From assembly GCA_947372465.1 (NCBI GenBank), contig CANBTT010000009.1, positions 1 through 64,000 of the forward strand: a DNA stretch of 64,000 nt. Direction: 5' to 3'. Source of the DNA: Burkholderiales bacterium. GTDB lineage: Bacteria > Pseudomonadota > Gammaproteobacteria > Burkholderiales > Burkholderiaceae_C. The stretch's first letter is position 1. Every line of letters begins with the position of its first letter. A program made the translations under genes and the position numbers. Below are positions 1 through 8,926 of this stretch, one piece after another. The notes under the pieces are model-generated. The model saw only the letters and a program-made list of their open reading frames with translations, ran no database searches and had not been told where the DNA came from.

Positions 1-569
1 TCTAACGAGCCAATCGCCAGATGTGTAAGTGTGCCAGAAAGAGTGGGCTTTTGAGCAATGATTCTTTGCACGTAACGCGTCGGTTCGCTGAGCAAACCTT
101 CTTCGTAGCCCAAAACTTTAAATGCATTGAACACACGCAAGAGTTCACCACTTTGAAGCAAAAAATCCGCCCTTGTGGGCCTGCCATACATCTGGTGCCC
201 TTCAGAAAAGGTCTCATAGATGACAAATCCGCCGTCTTTGACACAGTCCAGGAGTTCGGGCCAAAGTGCGCGCCACAGGTAATTGGTGACCAGCACCGCA
301 TCAAATTGCTCGCCCACCAGTGGCCAGGGGGCGTTTTCTAGATCTGCACATAGGGTCTGGATGCCCATTTTTTGAATCTGCTCAAGCGCCGCCAAGTCTT
401 TGTCCACCGCCAAAACGTCCATTTTTAAGCTTGAGAGCCACAAGGCGTGTCTGCCAGACCCACAGGCCAAGTCCAAAATCCGGCTTCGCGGTGCAAGGAC
501 GTGCGACCACTTTTTGAGCCAATCAGAGGCTTGCAGGGGTGGACGGCTTGGATCGTGCAAAATAGGCAT
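1..569 (-). CDS. SAM-dependent methyltransferase (TehB-like), 3' end outside window
   Basis: The reverse strand reads an open frame from an ATG at 567-569 to the window edge (189 codons, no stop), so the C-terminus is missing. It begins MPILHDPSRPP and carries the class I SAM-binding motif LDLACGSGRHALWLS at about residues 33-47, an acidic motif AVDKD at about 55-59 and a post-core motif DAVLVTNYLWR near 86-96. Further on, EEGLLSEPTRYVQRIIA resembles small TehB/UbiE-type methyltransferases found in many Burkholderiales. The methylated substrate cannot be told from sequence. It is transcribed divergently from parE, 169 bp away. The family is clear; the specific function is not. Confidence 0.8.
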   Translation of the reverse strand, partial: MPILHDPSRPPLQASDWLKKWSHVLAPRSRILDLACGSGRHALWLSSLKMDVLAVDKDLAALEQIQKMGIQTLCADLENAPWPLVGEQFDAVLVTNYLWRALWPELLDCVKDGGFVIYETFSEGHQMYGRPTRADFLLQSGELLRVFNAFKVLGYEEGLLSEPTRYVQRIIAQKPTLSGTLTHLAIGSL

Positions 570-607
570 GGGTACTAAAGTATGATAATTTCATTGATTA
601 AAATCAC

Positions 608-636
608 ATTATCCCCCAGGGCTGCTCTGGGATAAT
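608..636. repeat. imperfect palindrome in the parE / methyltransferase divergent gap
   Basis: The arms ATTATCCC (608-615) and GGGATAAT (629-636) are exact inverted repeats, extended inward by AG/CT with a two-base bulge. The site lies between two divergent genes, so it is not placed as a terminator. It could be an operator or an RNA hairpin in the parE leader. Function is inferred only from position. Confidence 0.4.
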
Positions 637-738
637 GGGTTTTGATGCAAATACGCCAACAAGGTGCTTGGTGTCTTGTCTTTGCTAAAATACTGTTTTT
701 TCATACAGATCACTTGAGAACCTGTCTACAATCTAACC

Positions 739-2709
739 ATGGCTACAAAGCAAACTCCAGAATATTCAGAAAGTTCCATCCGCGTCTTGAAGGGCCTAGA
801 GCCTGTCAAGCAACGCCCTGGTATGTACACACGAACCGACAACCCCTTGCACATCGTGCAAGAGGTGCTTGATAACTCGGCCGATGAGGCCTTGGCCGGA
901 CACGGAAAAAAAATCAAGGTCACCTTGCACGCAGACGCAAGCATCAGCATCGAGGACGATGGGCGGGGCATTCCGTTTGGAATGCACCCTGAAGAAAAAG
1001 CACCTGTGATCGAGCTGGTTTTTACCAGACTCCATGCGGGTGGCAAGTTTGACAAGGGCTCAGGCGGCGCATACAGCTTCTCTGGCGGATTGCACGGCGT
1101 CGGGGTGAGTGTCACCAATGCCTTGTCCAAAAGAATGGAGGTCACCTCTTTTCGAGAAGGCAAGGTCGCCAAACTCGTCTTCCAAGGTGGTGATGTCATC
1201 GAGTCTTTAAAAGTAAAAGCGGCCACCAAAGAGGATCGCAAATCAGGTACCTTGGTGCGGGTGTGGCCCGATCAAAAGTACTTTGAGAGTGCGGTGCTGC
1301 CTTTGAACGAGTTGACGCATTTGCTCAGAAGCAAAGCGGTGTTGATGCCTGGTGTCACGGTCACACTTTTGAGTGAAAAAAGCAAAGACGAGCAAACTTG
1401 GGTTTACAAAGGGGGCTTGAAAGATTACCTTGGACAGTCTTTGCATGCCGATCCCGTGATCCCGATGTTTGAGGGTGAAGGTTTCGCTGACAGTGCCCAT
1501 GAAAGCTTTGCAGAAGGCGAGGGCGCGTCTTGGTGTGTGGCCTTTACCGAGGATGGACAAGCCCTGCGCGAGAGCTATGTGAATTTGATCCCCACGAGTG
1601 CTGGGGGCACCCATGAGAGTGGTCTGAGAGAGGGTTTGTTTCAAGCGGTCAAGAGTTTCATTGACCTGCATGCCCTTTTGCCCAAGGGGGTTAAATTGCT
1701 CCCTGAAGATGTGTTTGCTCGGGCCAATTATGTGTTGAGCGCCAAGGTCTTGGATCCCCAGTTTCAGGGTCAAATCAAGGAACGATTGAACTCCAGGGAT
1801 GCCGTGCGATTGGTTTCTTCGTTTGTCAAACCCGCCCTCGAGTTGTGGCTCAATGAGCATGTTGAATATGGCCGCAAGTTGGCCGAATTGGCCATCAAGG
1901 CCGCTCAATTTCGCCAGCGTGCGGGTCAAAAGGTTGAGAAACGAAAAGGCTCTGGGGTGGCTGTTTTGCCGGGCAAATTGACCGATTGTGAAAGCAAAGA
2001 TTTGGCGCACAACGAGGTGTTCTTGGTGGAGGGCGACAGTGCGGGTGGGAGTGCCAAGATGGGGCGAGACAAGGAGTCTCAAGCCATTTTGCCTTTAAGA
2101 GGCAAGGTCTTGAACACTTGGGAGGTGGAGCGCGATCGACTTTTTGCCAACAATGAGATCCACGACATTGCGGTGGCCATTGGCGTTGACCCCCATGGAC
2201 CTGAGGACGTGGTCGATTTGAGCGGGCTCAGGTACGGCAAGATTTGCATCTTGAGCGATGCGGACGTGGACGGCTCACACATCCAAGTTTTGCTGTTGAC
2301 TTTGTTCTTTAGACATTTCCCAAGGCTGATCGAGAGTGGCAATGTGTTCATCGCGCGTCCCCCACTGTTTCGGGTCGATGCGCCGGCCAGGGGAAAGAAA
2401 CCGGCCACCAAAATTTACACCCTTGATGAGGGGGAATTGACCGCCGTTTTGGACAAACTCAGAAAAGACGGCGTCAAAGAGGGCGCTTGGTCCATCAGTC
2501 GTTTCAAAGGCCTTGGAGAGATGAATGCCGAGCAGTTGTGGGAGACCACTTTGAATCCAGATACGAGACGTTTGTTGCCTGTGCAATTGGGTGACTTGGA
2601 CTTTTTGCAAACGCAGTCCTTGATGACCCAGTTGATGGGCAAGGGAGAGGCCCAGGCAAGAAGAGAGTTGATGGAGTTGCATGGCGACGCCATTGAAGTG
2701 GATATTTAA
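739..2709 (+). CDS. parE: DNA topoisomerase IV subunit B
   Basis: This 656-residue protein has the GHKL ATPase fold at the N-terminus (GRGIPFG near residue 75, [15 protein letters not shown] near 116-130). The transducer domain follows, then the TOPRIM metal site with EGDSAGGSA near 431 and DADVDGSH at 507. The C-terminal [17 protein letters not shown] motif is shared by ParE and GyrB. Its length is close to E. coli ParE (630) and it lacks the long GyrB insert, which separates the two. With ParC it forms the A2B2 enzyme that decatenates daughter chromosomes. The parC ATG begins three bases after the parE stop codon, so the two are cotranscribed. The ATG start is used because the conserved region begins soon after it. 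Confidence 0.95.
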   Translation: MATKQTPEYSESSIRVLKGLEPVKQRPGMYTRTDNPLHIVQEVLDNSADEALAGHGKKIKVTLHADASISIEDDGRGIPFGMHPEEKAPVIELVFTRLHAGGKFDKGSGGAYSFSGGLHGVGVSVTNALSKRMEVTSFREGKVAKLVFQGGDVIESLKVKAATKEDRKSGTLVRVWPDQKYFESAVLPLNELTHLLRSKAVLMPGVTVTLLSEKSKDEQTWVYKGGLKDYLGQSLHADPVIPMFEGEGFADSAHESFAEGEGASWCVAFTEDGQALRESYVNLIPTSAGGTHESGLREGLFQAVKSFIDLHALLPKGVKLLPEDVFARANYVLSAKVLDPQFQGQIKERLNSRDAVRLVSSFVKPALELWLNEHVEYGRKLAELAIKAAQFRQRAGQKVEKRKGSGVAVLPGKLTDCESKDLAHNEVFLVEGDSAGGSAKMGRDKESQAILPLRGKVLNTWEVERDRLFANNEIHDIAVAIGVDPHGPEDVVDLSGLRYGKICILSDADVDGSHIQVLLLTLFFRHFPRLIESGNVFIARPPLFRVDAPARGKKPATKIYTLDEGELTAVLDKLRKDGVKEGAWSISRFKGLGEMNAEQLWETTLNPDTRRLLPVQLGDLDFLQTQSLMTQLMGKGEAQARRELMELHGDAIEVDI

Positions 2710-2711
2710 TC

Positions 2712-5063
2712 ATGAGTGAAAACAACGTGAATACCAATTTGTTGCCCGCTAAGGATGAGGAGCTTGGACTTGGCGCTTATGCACGGCAGGCCTATCTGGA
2801 GTACGCTTTGTCCGTGGTCAAGGGACGCGCATTGCCCGATATTTGTGATGGTCAAAAACCCGTTCAACGCCGCATTCTTTACTCCATGTCTCGCATGGGC
2901 TTGGGGTTTGGCGGCGCCAACGGCGCCGTTGGTGCCAGACCGGTCAAAAGTGCGCGGGTGGTGGGCGATGTGCTCGGACGCTTTCATCCCCATGGCGACC
3001 AAGCGGCTTATGACGCCTTGGTGCGCATGGCACAAGATTTTTCACAACGCTACCCCCTGATCGACGGGCAAGGCAATTTTGGTTCGCGCGACGGCGATGG
3101 CGCTGCGGCCATGCGTTACACAGAGGCGCGTTTGTCAAGAATCACCAGTCTCTTGCTCGATGAACTGGACGAGGGCACCATTGATTTTCAGGCCAATTAC
3201 GATGGCTCAACGCAAGAGCCCCAACAGCTTCCCGCTCGACTTCCCTTTGCCATTTTGAATGGGGCGAGTGGCATTGCTGTTGGTCTGGCGACTGAAATTC
3301 CTTCTCACAACTTGAGCGAGGTGGCCGATGCCTGTGTTGCACTGATCAAGAATCCAAAACTGAGCGATCTTGAGTTGGCGGCGATCTTGCCTGGCCCCGA
3401 TTATCCGGGTGGGGGGCAAATCATCAGCAGTCCCCAAGAAATTTCAGATGCCTATCGCACAGGCCGCGGATCTCTTAAAGTGAGAGCCCGCTGGGTGATT
3501 GAGGACTTGGCCAGAGGTCAATGGCAAATTGTGGTCAACACCTTGCCCCCTGGCGTGAGCTCACAAAAGGTGCTGGAGGAAATTGAAGAGCTCACCAATC
3601 CAAAAGTCAAGGCAGGCAAAAAGACCTTGACGCCAGAGCAAAACGCGCTGAAAGCGTCTGTGTTGAGTGTTTTAGATGGTGTGCGAGATGAGTCTTCAAA
3701 GGACGCGGCTGTGCGCTTGGTGTTTGAGCCCAAGACCCGAACCATTGAGCAGCAAGAGTTGATACAAGTTCTCTTGGCGCACACCAGCCTTGAGAGCTCC
3801 TCGTCGATCAACTTGACGGCGATTGGCATTGATGGCAAGCCCGTGCAAAAGTCTTTAAGACAGATGTTCAACGAGTGGATTGAGTTCAGGCAACTCACCG
3901 TTCAGCGCAGATCAAACTTCAGGCTTCAAAAGGTCTTGGACCGCATCCATATTTTGGAGGGTCGACAACTCGTGTTGTTGAACATCGATGAAGTCATTGC
4001 CATCATTCGTCAAAGCGATGAGCCCAAACAAGCACTGATTGAGCGTTTCCGCTTGAGCGAACGACAAGCAGAAGACATTTTAGAAATTCGCTTGAGGCAG
4101 TTGGCGCGTCTGGAAGCCATCAAAATTGAGCAAGAGTTGAAGAACTTGGGTGAAGAGCGAACAAAGCTTGAAGAGATTTTGGCCAGTCCTGCCGCCCAAA
4201 GGCGACTGATGATCAAAGAAATTGAGGCGGATGCAAAAATCTTTGGCGATGCGCGTCGCACATTGATCCAAGCTGACAAGAGATCCAATGTCGAGGTCAA
4301 AGTTGTTGATGAACCCGTCACGGTCGTCATCTCTGACAAGGGCTGGGTGCGTGCACGCTCAGGACATGGCCACGACCGTGCGGCCTTCTCCTTTAAAGCC
4401 GGTGACGCCTTGTACGACACCTTTGAGTGTCGAACGGTGGACACCGTCCTGTGCTTTGGAAGCAATGGGCGGGTGTACTCCGTGCCGGTGACTCAACTGC
4501 CAGGGGCCAGAGGTGATGGTCAACCCTTGACGACTTTGGTAGAGCTTGAAAGTGCAACGCAGTTGGTGCATTACGTTGTGGGCCCAACAACAGCGATGTA
4601 TCTGTTGAGCAACTCCGCGGGTTACGGCTTCATGGCCACCATCGAGTCCATGATGTCAAGAAACAGAAGCGGTAAGTCCTTCTTGAGCATCAACGAGCAA
4701 GAGCGCGTTTTAAGGCCTTCAATCGTGGACGCCGCCTCGCAAAACAACAACCTGGCCGTGGCAAAATCGGTGGCCTGTGTCACGCAAGGTGGGCGAATTT
4801 TGAGCTTTGATATTTCAGAGATGAAGATCATGGAGAAAGGCGGTCGTGGCCTGCAGTTGATCGACTTGGACAAGAAGGACGAGTTGGCCGGGGCTGCCGC
4901 TTACGTTCGAAGTATTTTGATCAAAGGCATCGGTCGAGGAGGCAAGGAGCGAGAAGAAACGCTTGAAATCCGCTCCTTGAACAATGCCAAGGCCACACGT
5001 GCCAAGAAAGGCAAAACCACCGAGCTGGGCTTCAAGCCCAATGAGGTGCGTCGAGTTGAGTAA
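2712..5063 (+). CDS. parC: DNA topoisomerase IV subunit A
   Basis: This 783-residue protein is the DNA-cleaving subunit of topoisomerase IV. The catalytic tyrosine is Tyr136 in [12 protein letters not shown], and the winged-helix motif [17 protein letters not shown] spans about 92-108. The C-terminal part has the degenerate beta-pinwheel repeats of ParC rather than the GyrA box set. At the position equivalent to E. coli Ser80, the main quinolone-resistance site, the residue is Gln97, and at Glu84 it is Asp101; this may be lineage-typical. The gene follows parE with a two-base gap and is followed by a strong terminator hairpin shared with the convergent ridA-type gene. Confidence 0.95.
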   Translation: MSENNVNTNLLPAKDEELGLGAYARQAYLEYALSVVKGRALPDICDGQKPVQRRILYSMSRMGLGFGGANGAVGARPVKSARVVGDVLGRFHPHGDQAAYDALVRMAQDFSQRYPLIDGQGNFGSRDGDGAAAMRYTEARLSRITSLLLDELDEGTIDFQANYDGSTQEPQQLPARLPFAILNGASGIAVGLATEIPSHNLSEVADACVALIKNPKLSDLELAAILPGPDYPGGGQIISSPQEISDAYRTGRGSLKVRARWVIEDLARGQWQIVVNTLPPGVSSQKVLEEIEELTNPKVKAGKKTLTPEQNALKASVLSVLDGVRDESSKDAAVRLVFEPKTRTIEQQELIQVLLAHTSLESSSSINLTAIGIDGKPVQKSLRQMFNEWIEFRQLTVQRRSNFRLQKVLDRIHILEGRQLVLLNIDEVIAIIRQSDEPKQALIERFRLSERQAEDILEIRLRQLARLEAIKIEQELKNLGEERTKLEEILASPAAQRRLMIKEIEADAKIFGDARRTLIQADKRSNVEVKVVDEPVTVVISDKGWVRARSGHGHDRAAFSFKAGDALYDTFECRTVDTVLCFGSNGRVYSVPVTQLPGARGDGQPLTTLVELESATQLVHYVVGPTTAMYLLSNSAGYGFMATIESMMSRNRSGKSFLSINEQERVLRPSIVDAASQNNNLAVAKSVACVTQGGRILSFDISEMKIMEKGGRGLQLIDLDKKDELAGAAAYVRSILIKGIGRGGKEREETLEIRSLNNAKATRAKKGKTTELGFKPNEVRRVE

Positions 5064-5078
5064 GCCCTAGGGGGTGGA

Positions 5079-5110
5079 GATGCACCTCTTTTTGAGAGAA
5101 GAGGTGCATC
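5079..5110. terminator. bidirectional terminator between parC and the RidA-family gene
   Basis: The arms GATGCACCTCTT (5079-5090) and AAGAGGTGCATC (5099-5110) are a perfect 12-bp inverted repeat with an 8-base loop, followed by TTGTTGTT on the plus strand. It sits between convergent genes and can serve both. Confidence 0.85.
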
Positions 5111-5128
5111 TTGTTGTTGGACGTGTTT

Positions 5129-5602
5129 TTAGGCCTTGAGCTCAACAATCATTTCAATTTCGACGCAGGCGCCTAGGGGCAGTTGCGCGACACCAAAAGC
5201 GGATCTGGCGTGAAGGCCTCGGGCTTGAAAGACCTCTGCGAGCAAGTCGCTGCAGCCATTGGTCACCAAGTGCTGCTGCGTGTATTCTGGCGTTGAGTTG
5301 ACCAAACTCGTGACTTTAACGATCTGTTTGACCGCTTCCAGATCTTTGCCGATGCTTTGACAAGCCGCTTGCAAGGTGCCCATGAGATCGATGGCCACTG
5401 AAGTGGCCGCCTCTTGGCCTTCTGCTGTGTTCATGGTGAGGCCGAGTTGACCCACCCAAGCTGCGCCTTCTTTTTTGGCAATGTGGCCACTTAAGTAAAC
5501 CATGTGGCCACTGATGCAAAAGGGCTGGTAGGACGCTGCAGGCGTGGCAGCCGGGGGCAAGCTGATCTTTAATCGCTCAAGGGTTGCGTAGATGGTGCTC
5601 AT
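5129..5602 (-). CDS. RidA family protein (YjgF/UK114 type)
   Basis: The 157-residue product begins MSTIYATLERL and contains YQPFCISGHMVYLSG, then VNSTPEYTQQHLVTNGCSDLL and the closing signature GLHARSAFGVAQLPLGACVEIEMIVEL. The Arg of ARSAFGVAQLP is the residue that binds carboxylates in RidA proteins. The family removes reactive enamine/imine intermediates (for example from PLP enzymes), but this is the longer subgroup whose members are less well studied. It is a single gene convergent with parC. The family is confident; the substrate is unknown. Confidence 0.85.
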   Translation of the reverse strand: MSTIYATLERLKISLPPAATPAASYQPFCISGHMVYLSGHIAKKEGAAWVGQLGLTMNTAEGQEAATSVAIDLMGTLQAACQSIGKDLEAVKQIVKVTSLVNSTPEYTQQHLVTNGCSDLLAEVFQARGLHARSAFGVAQLPLGACVEIEMIVELKA

Positions 5603-5803
5603 GTTGGACTTTTTAAGTTAAATGCAGGCCTGCAAAGGGTGTTCAAGGCATTTTAAACGGCCTGGGTGAGCCAATGGGGGTCAAAAAGGATTAAAGTTTT
5701 GATGCTGTCGTGTCGAAGATAGGGAGGTGATGGAGGTGTTTGAAGTGCTCAGGGCGACCTGGTCCGAGAAGTTTTGTACACCAAAGTTGCAGCGCCCTTT
5801 GCG

Positions 5804-5848
5804 TTTTTGCGCTTTTGCGCCTTTTGCACCTTTTGCACCTTTTGCACC
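5804..5848. repeat. five tandem 9-bp units, TTTTGCRCC type
   Basis: Units start at 5804, 5813, 5822, 5831 and 5840. The last three are identical (TTTTGCACC) and the first two differ at one or two bases. The array lies about 30 bp upstream of the small exported-protein gene that starts at 5878, so its copy number would change promoter or leader spacing. No coding role is apparent. Confidence 0.75.
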
Positions 5849-5877
5849 GTTTGACGGTTAACACTTGATTTACTTTG

Positions 5878-6333
5878 ATGAAACCCTTGCTCTCACTGCA
5901 AATGAACTCTTTGAAGCCGCCTGTCTCGGCTTGGCTGTCGGCCGTGGTCTGCTTGTGCTTGATGTGCTTTGTAGGTGCTTCAAACGCGGAGTGGGCCGAA
6001 ATTGACAAAGACGAGGACGTCACACATTTGTGGGACAAAGAGGCGGTCAAGGCGGTTCATGTGAGTCGCTACGTTTGGACACTCAGCGACTATGCAAAGG
6101 CGGGTAAAACCTTCAAAGGCGACACCTTTCAGTCCGAGATGGTGCGCTGGCGTTTGTATTGCAAGAACGACACCTTTGTGAGATTGTCGTCCAGCTATTT
6201 TGACAAGCCCTTGGGCAAAGGCAAAGAAGTGATGTCCTTGGATGAGCAGGAGTGGAAAACCAAAGAGTTTCCCATCCGTCCCAACACCTATTTGGCCGCT
6301 TTGAAAAAGCAAGTCTGTGAAGCCCAGTCATGA
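5878..6333 (+). CDS. exported surface-adhesin-E-like protein
   Basis: The 151-residue product starts MKPLLSLQMNSL and has a hydrophobic stretch (SAWLSAVVCLCLMCFVGASNA) that ends in an Ala-X-Ala-like cleavage site before EWAEIDKDED. The mature part has the pattern of the small 'surface-adhesin protein E' family common in Burkholderiales: WAEIDKDEDVTHLWD, RYVWTLSDY, MVRWRLYCKNDTFVRLSSSYFD and a C-terminal Cys (QVCEAQS), with two cysteines that could pair. An in-frame TTG (5875) precedes the chosen ATG and another ATG lies at 5902; no strong ribosome site decides between them. It converges on cphA with a 16-bp gap. The role is unknown. Confidence 0.65.
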   Translation: MKPLLSLQMNSLKPPVSAWLSAVVCLCLMCFVGASNAEWAEIDKDEDVTHLWDKEAVKAVHVSRYVWTLSDYAKAGKTFKGDTFQSEMVRWRLYCKNDTFVRLSSSYFDKPLGKGKEVMSLDEQEWKTKEFPIRPNTYLAALKKQVCEAQS

Positions 6334-6349
6334 GCGCAAAGGCGTGCGC

Positions 6350-8926
6350 TTAGGGCGTGATGCCGTTGACCTTTTTCATGATGTGATTGAGCGCTTCTTC
6401 CACTTGATCGATCAAGATCAAACACAACTCACCAGGCTTCAAGTTGTTCATGGCATGATCGATGGCCAAAAACTCGCCATAAATTTCTTCGACTTTTTCA
6501 GTCTTGCTCGCGCCTTTGAGGCCCTCTCTTAAAAGTGCCAAAACCTCGCCATCGACGCGACCGCGTTGACATGCATCTTGGTACAAAATCACATCGTCAA
6601 AGACGTTGCCAATGATGCGCGTTTGCTCCTTGATGTCTTCATCGCGTCTGTCGCCTGCGCCACTGATCACAACACTTCTGCGCTTGGCGGGTAAGTTGGT
6701 GACCGCTTGGACCAGGGCCTTGATGGCGTCCGGGTTGTGACCATAGTCGGCAATGACTGTTGAGCCTTTGTAATCAAACACATTAAAGCGCCCAGGAACG
6801 GCTGTTGGATCGCTCACAAAAGTAGAGAGGCCTTTGCAAATGACGCCCCATGGGATGGCCACGGCCCAAGCAGCGGCAATGGAGGCCATGGCATTTTCAA
6901 TCTGAAAGTTCACCACCCCTCGGCGCGTGAGTGGAATGTCAACCATCGGGATTCTGACTTGCATGCTGCCTTGCATGGCAACGATTTGATCGTCCTCAAC
7001 AAACACCACGCGCTTGCCTTGTGCTCGGTGTGTGGCGATCACGGGATGGTGAGCATCAAGTGCAAAATAGGTGACTTGGCCCGGGCAAGTGGATGCCATG
7101 GCCGCCACCATTGGGTCGGCGGCGTTCAAGACCGCCATGCCAGAGGGAGACACGTTTTGCACGATCACGCGCTTTAAGACCGCCAAGTCTTCAACCGTGG
7201 TGATGTAATTGAGTCCCAGATGGTCCCCCATGCCAATGTTGGTGACAACCGCCACTTGGCACCGATCAAAGGCCAAACCTTCTCTGAGCATGCCGCCTCT
7301 GGCCGTTTCAAAAACGGCCGCATCAACATCGGGGTGCATCAATACGTTTCTGGCCGATCGGGGTCCTGAGCAGTCACCGTCATCAATTTGCCGTCCATTG
7401 ACGTAGACACCGTCCGTGTTGGTCATGCCTACTCTGAGCCCTTGCGCTCTTAACAAGTGAGCGCACAATCGAACGGTGGTAGTTTTACCATTGGTGCCTG
7501 TTACAGCAATCACGGGCACGCGTCCATCTTCACCCTTGGGGTAGAGTTGAGAGATGATCGCCTCACCCACATCGCGCCCTTTGCCGTAAGAGGGGTTCAA
7601 GTGCATTCTGAGACCAGGCGCCGCATTGACCTCAACCACGCCGCCTTGCTGCTCCTCAAGAGGGCGCAAAACGGTCTCGCACACCACGTCCACACCGCAG
7701 ACATCAAGACCAACCATTTGGGCCGCTTCGATGGCTCTGGAGGCCACCTCTGGGTGCACGTCGTCGGTCACATCGGTTGCACTGCCACCCGTAGACAAGT
7801 TGGCGTTGTTTCTCAAAATGACGCGCACACCTTTGGCAGGAATGCTGTCGGCCTCCAGTCCCTGCTCCCTCAGTCGAGCAATGGCCACCTCGTCGAATCG
7901 AATTTTGGTGAGGGACGTGGCATGCCCATCCCCCCTTTTGGGGTCGGCATTGACTTGGTTGACCAAGTCCTTGACGGTGTGAACACCATCGCCTGTGACA
8001 AAGGGCGGCTCTCTCCTGGCGGCAGCAACCAATTTGTCGCCCACCACCAAAAGGCGGTAATCGCTGCCCGGCAAATAGCGTTCAACCATGACGTCGTCTT
8101 TGAAGCGCTTGGCATTTTCAAAGGCGGCGAACACTTCCTCTTTGGTGTTGATGTTGACCGTCACCCCTTTGCCCTGGTTGCCGTCTTGGGGTTTGATCAC
8201 CACAGGAAAACCAATGGATTGCGCTGCAATCCATGCGTCCTCCTTGTCCTCGACGGGGCGACCATGCGGGACGGGTACGCCGGCGGCAAACAGGAGTTTT
8301 TTGGTCAGCTCTTTGTCTTGCGCAATGGACTCCGCAATGGCGGAGGTGGCGTCGATTTCTGCCGCTTGTATTCTTCTTTGCTTAGAGCCCCAACCAAATT
8401 GGACCAAACTGCCTTGCGTCAAGCGTCGATAAGGGATGCCTCGTGTGAGCGCAGCGTCAACGATGGAACCCGTTGAGGGGCCAAGGCGAATGTCTTCATC
8501 CAAATCTCTCAAATTTTTGATCGCCGTGTCCAAGTCAAAGGCTTGGTCGTTCAGCGCACAGGCACACAATTTTTGAGCAAACTCCAAGGCCATCACGCCC
8601 ACTTCCTCCTCGGTGTACTCGACCACCACTTGATAGAGCTGTGCTTCAGAGGTGGGGGTGGTTCTGGAGAAAGTGACCGGGCAACCGGCTTCGGTTTGAA
8701 GGTGGAGGGTGGCGATTTCAAGCGCGTGGGCGATGCCCATTTTTGCGCCTCGCTCGGTGGGTCTTAGGGCGCCCATGCCGGGGAAAAGATTGCGCAATTT
8801 CTGCTCGAAATGGGGCATCAAATTCAAATCATCTTGATGCACGTCGCACTCCACCAAGGCCTCAATGGCAGTGTGACGGGTCCATAGATTGGGCCCTCTA
8901 AGAGCTCTAATTCGTGAAACGTTCAT
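6350..8926 (-). CDS. cphA: cyanophycin synthetase
   Basis: This 858-residue enzyme polymerises aspartate and arginine into the storage polymer cyanophycin. It has the family architecture. The N-terminal domain starts MNVSRIRALRGPNLW. The ATP-grasp domain runs from about 200 to 470 with FPVVIKPQDGNQGKGVTVNI and ends at VEVNAAPGLRMHLNPSYGKGR. The Mur-ligase-like domain has an intact P-loop, GTNGKTTT, near residues 477-485, then TNTDGVYVNGR and VIADYGHNPDAI. The length matches cyanobacterial CphA1 (about 875). Its ATG overlaps the stop codon of the upstream homologue (ATGA), indicating translational coupling. No cyanophycinase or isoaspartyl dipeptidase is seen in this window. Confidence 0.93.
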   Translation of the reverse strand: MNVSRIRALRGPNLWTRHTAIEALVECDVHQDDLNLMPHFEQKLRNLFPGMGALRPTERGAKMGIAHALEIATLHLQTEAGCPVTFSRTTPTSEAQLYQVVVEYTEEEVGVMALEFAQKLCACALNDQAFDLDTAIKNLRDLDEDIRLGPSTGSIVDAALTRGIPYRRLTQGSLVQFGWGSKQRRIQAAEIDATSAIAESIAQDKELTKKLLFAAGVPVPHGRPVEDKEDAWIAAQSIGFPVVIKPQDGNQGKGVTVNINTKEEVFAAFENAKRFKDDVMVERYLPGSDYRLLVVGDKLVAAARREPPFVTGDGVHTVKDLVNQVNADPKRGDGHATSLTKIRFDEVAIARLREQGLEADSIPAKGVRVILRNNANLSTGGSATDVTDDVHPEVASRAIEAAQMVGLDVCGVDVVCETVLRPLEEQQGGVVEVNAAPGLRMHLNPSYGKGRDVGEAIISQLYPKGEDGRVPVIAVTGTNGKTTTVRLCAHLLRAQGLRVGMTNTDGVYVNGRQIDDGDCSGPRSARNVLMHPDVDAAVFETARGGMLREGLAFDRCQVAVVTNIGMGDHLGLNYITTVEDLAVLKRVIVQNVSPSGMAVLNAADPMVAAMASTCPGQVTYFALDAHHPVIATHRAQGKRVVFVEDDQIVAMQGSMQVRIPMVDIPLTRRGVVNFQIENAMASIAAAWAVAIPWGVICKGLSTFVSDPTAVPGRFNVFDYKGSTVIADYGHNPDAIKALVQAVTNLPAKRRSVVISGAGDRRDEDIKEQTRIIGNVFDDVILYQDACQRGRVDGEVLALLREGLKGASKTEKVEEIYGEFLAIDHAMNNLKPGELCLILIDQVEEALNHIMKKVNGITP

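Noticed and set aside
5804-5848. CRISPR-like repeat array
   Set aside because: Units are only 9 bp and contiguous with no spacers, and no cas genes are present.
7457-8476. 339-codon open frame antisense to cphA
   Set aside because: It is a shadow of cphA; the composition (His, Gly, Val rich) is typical of antisense frames here.
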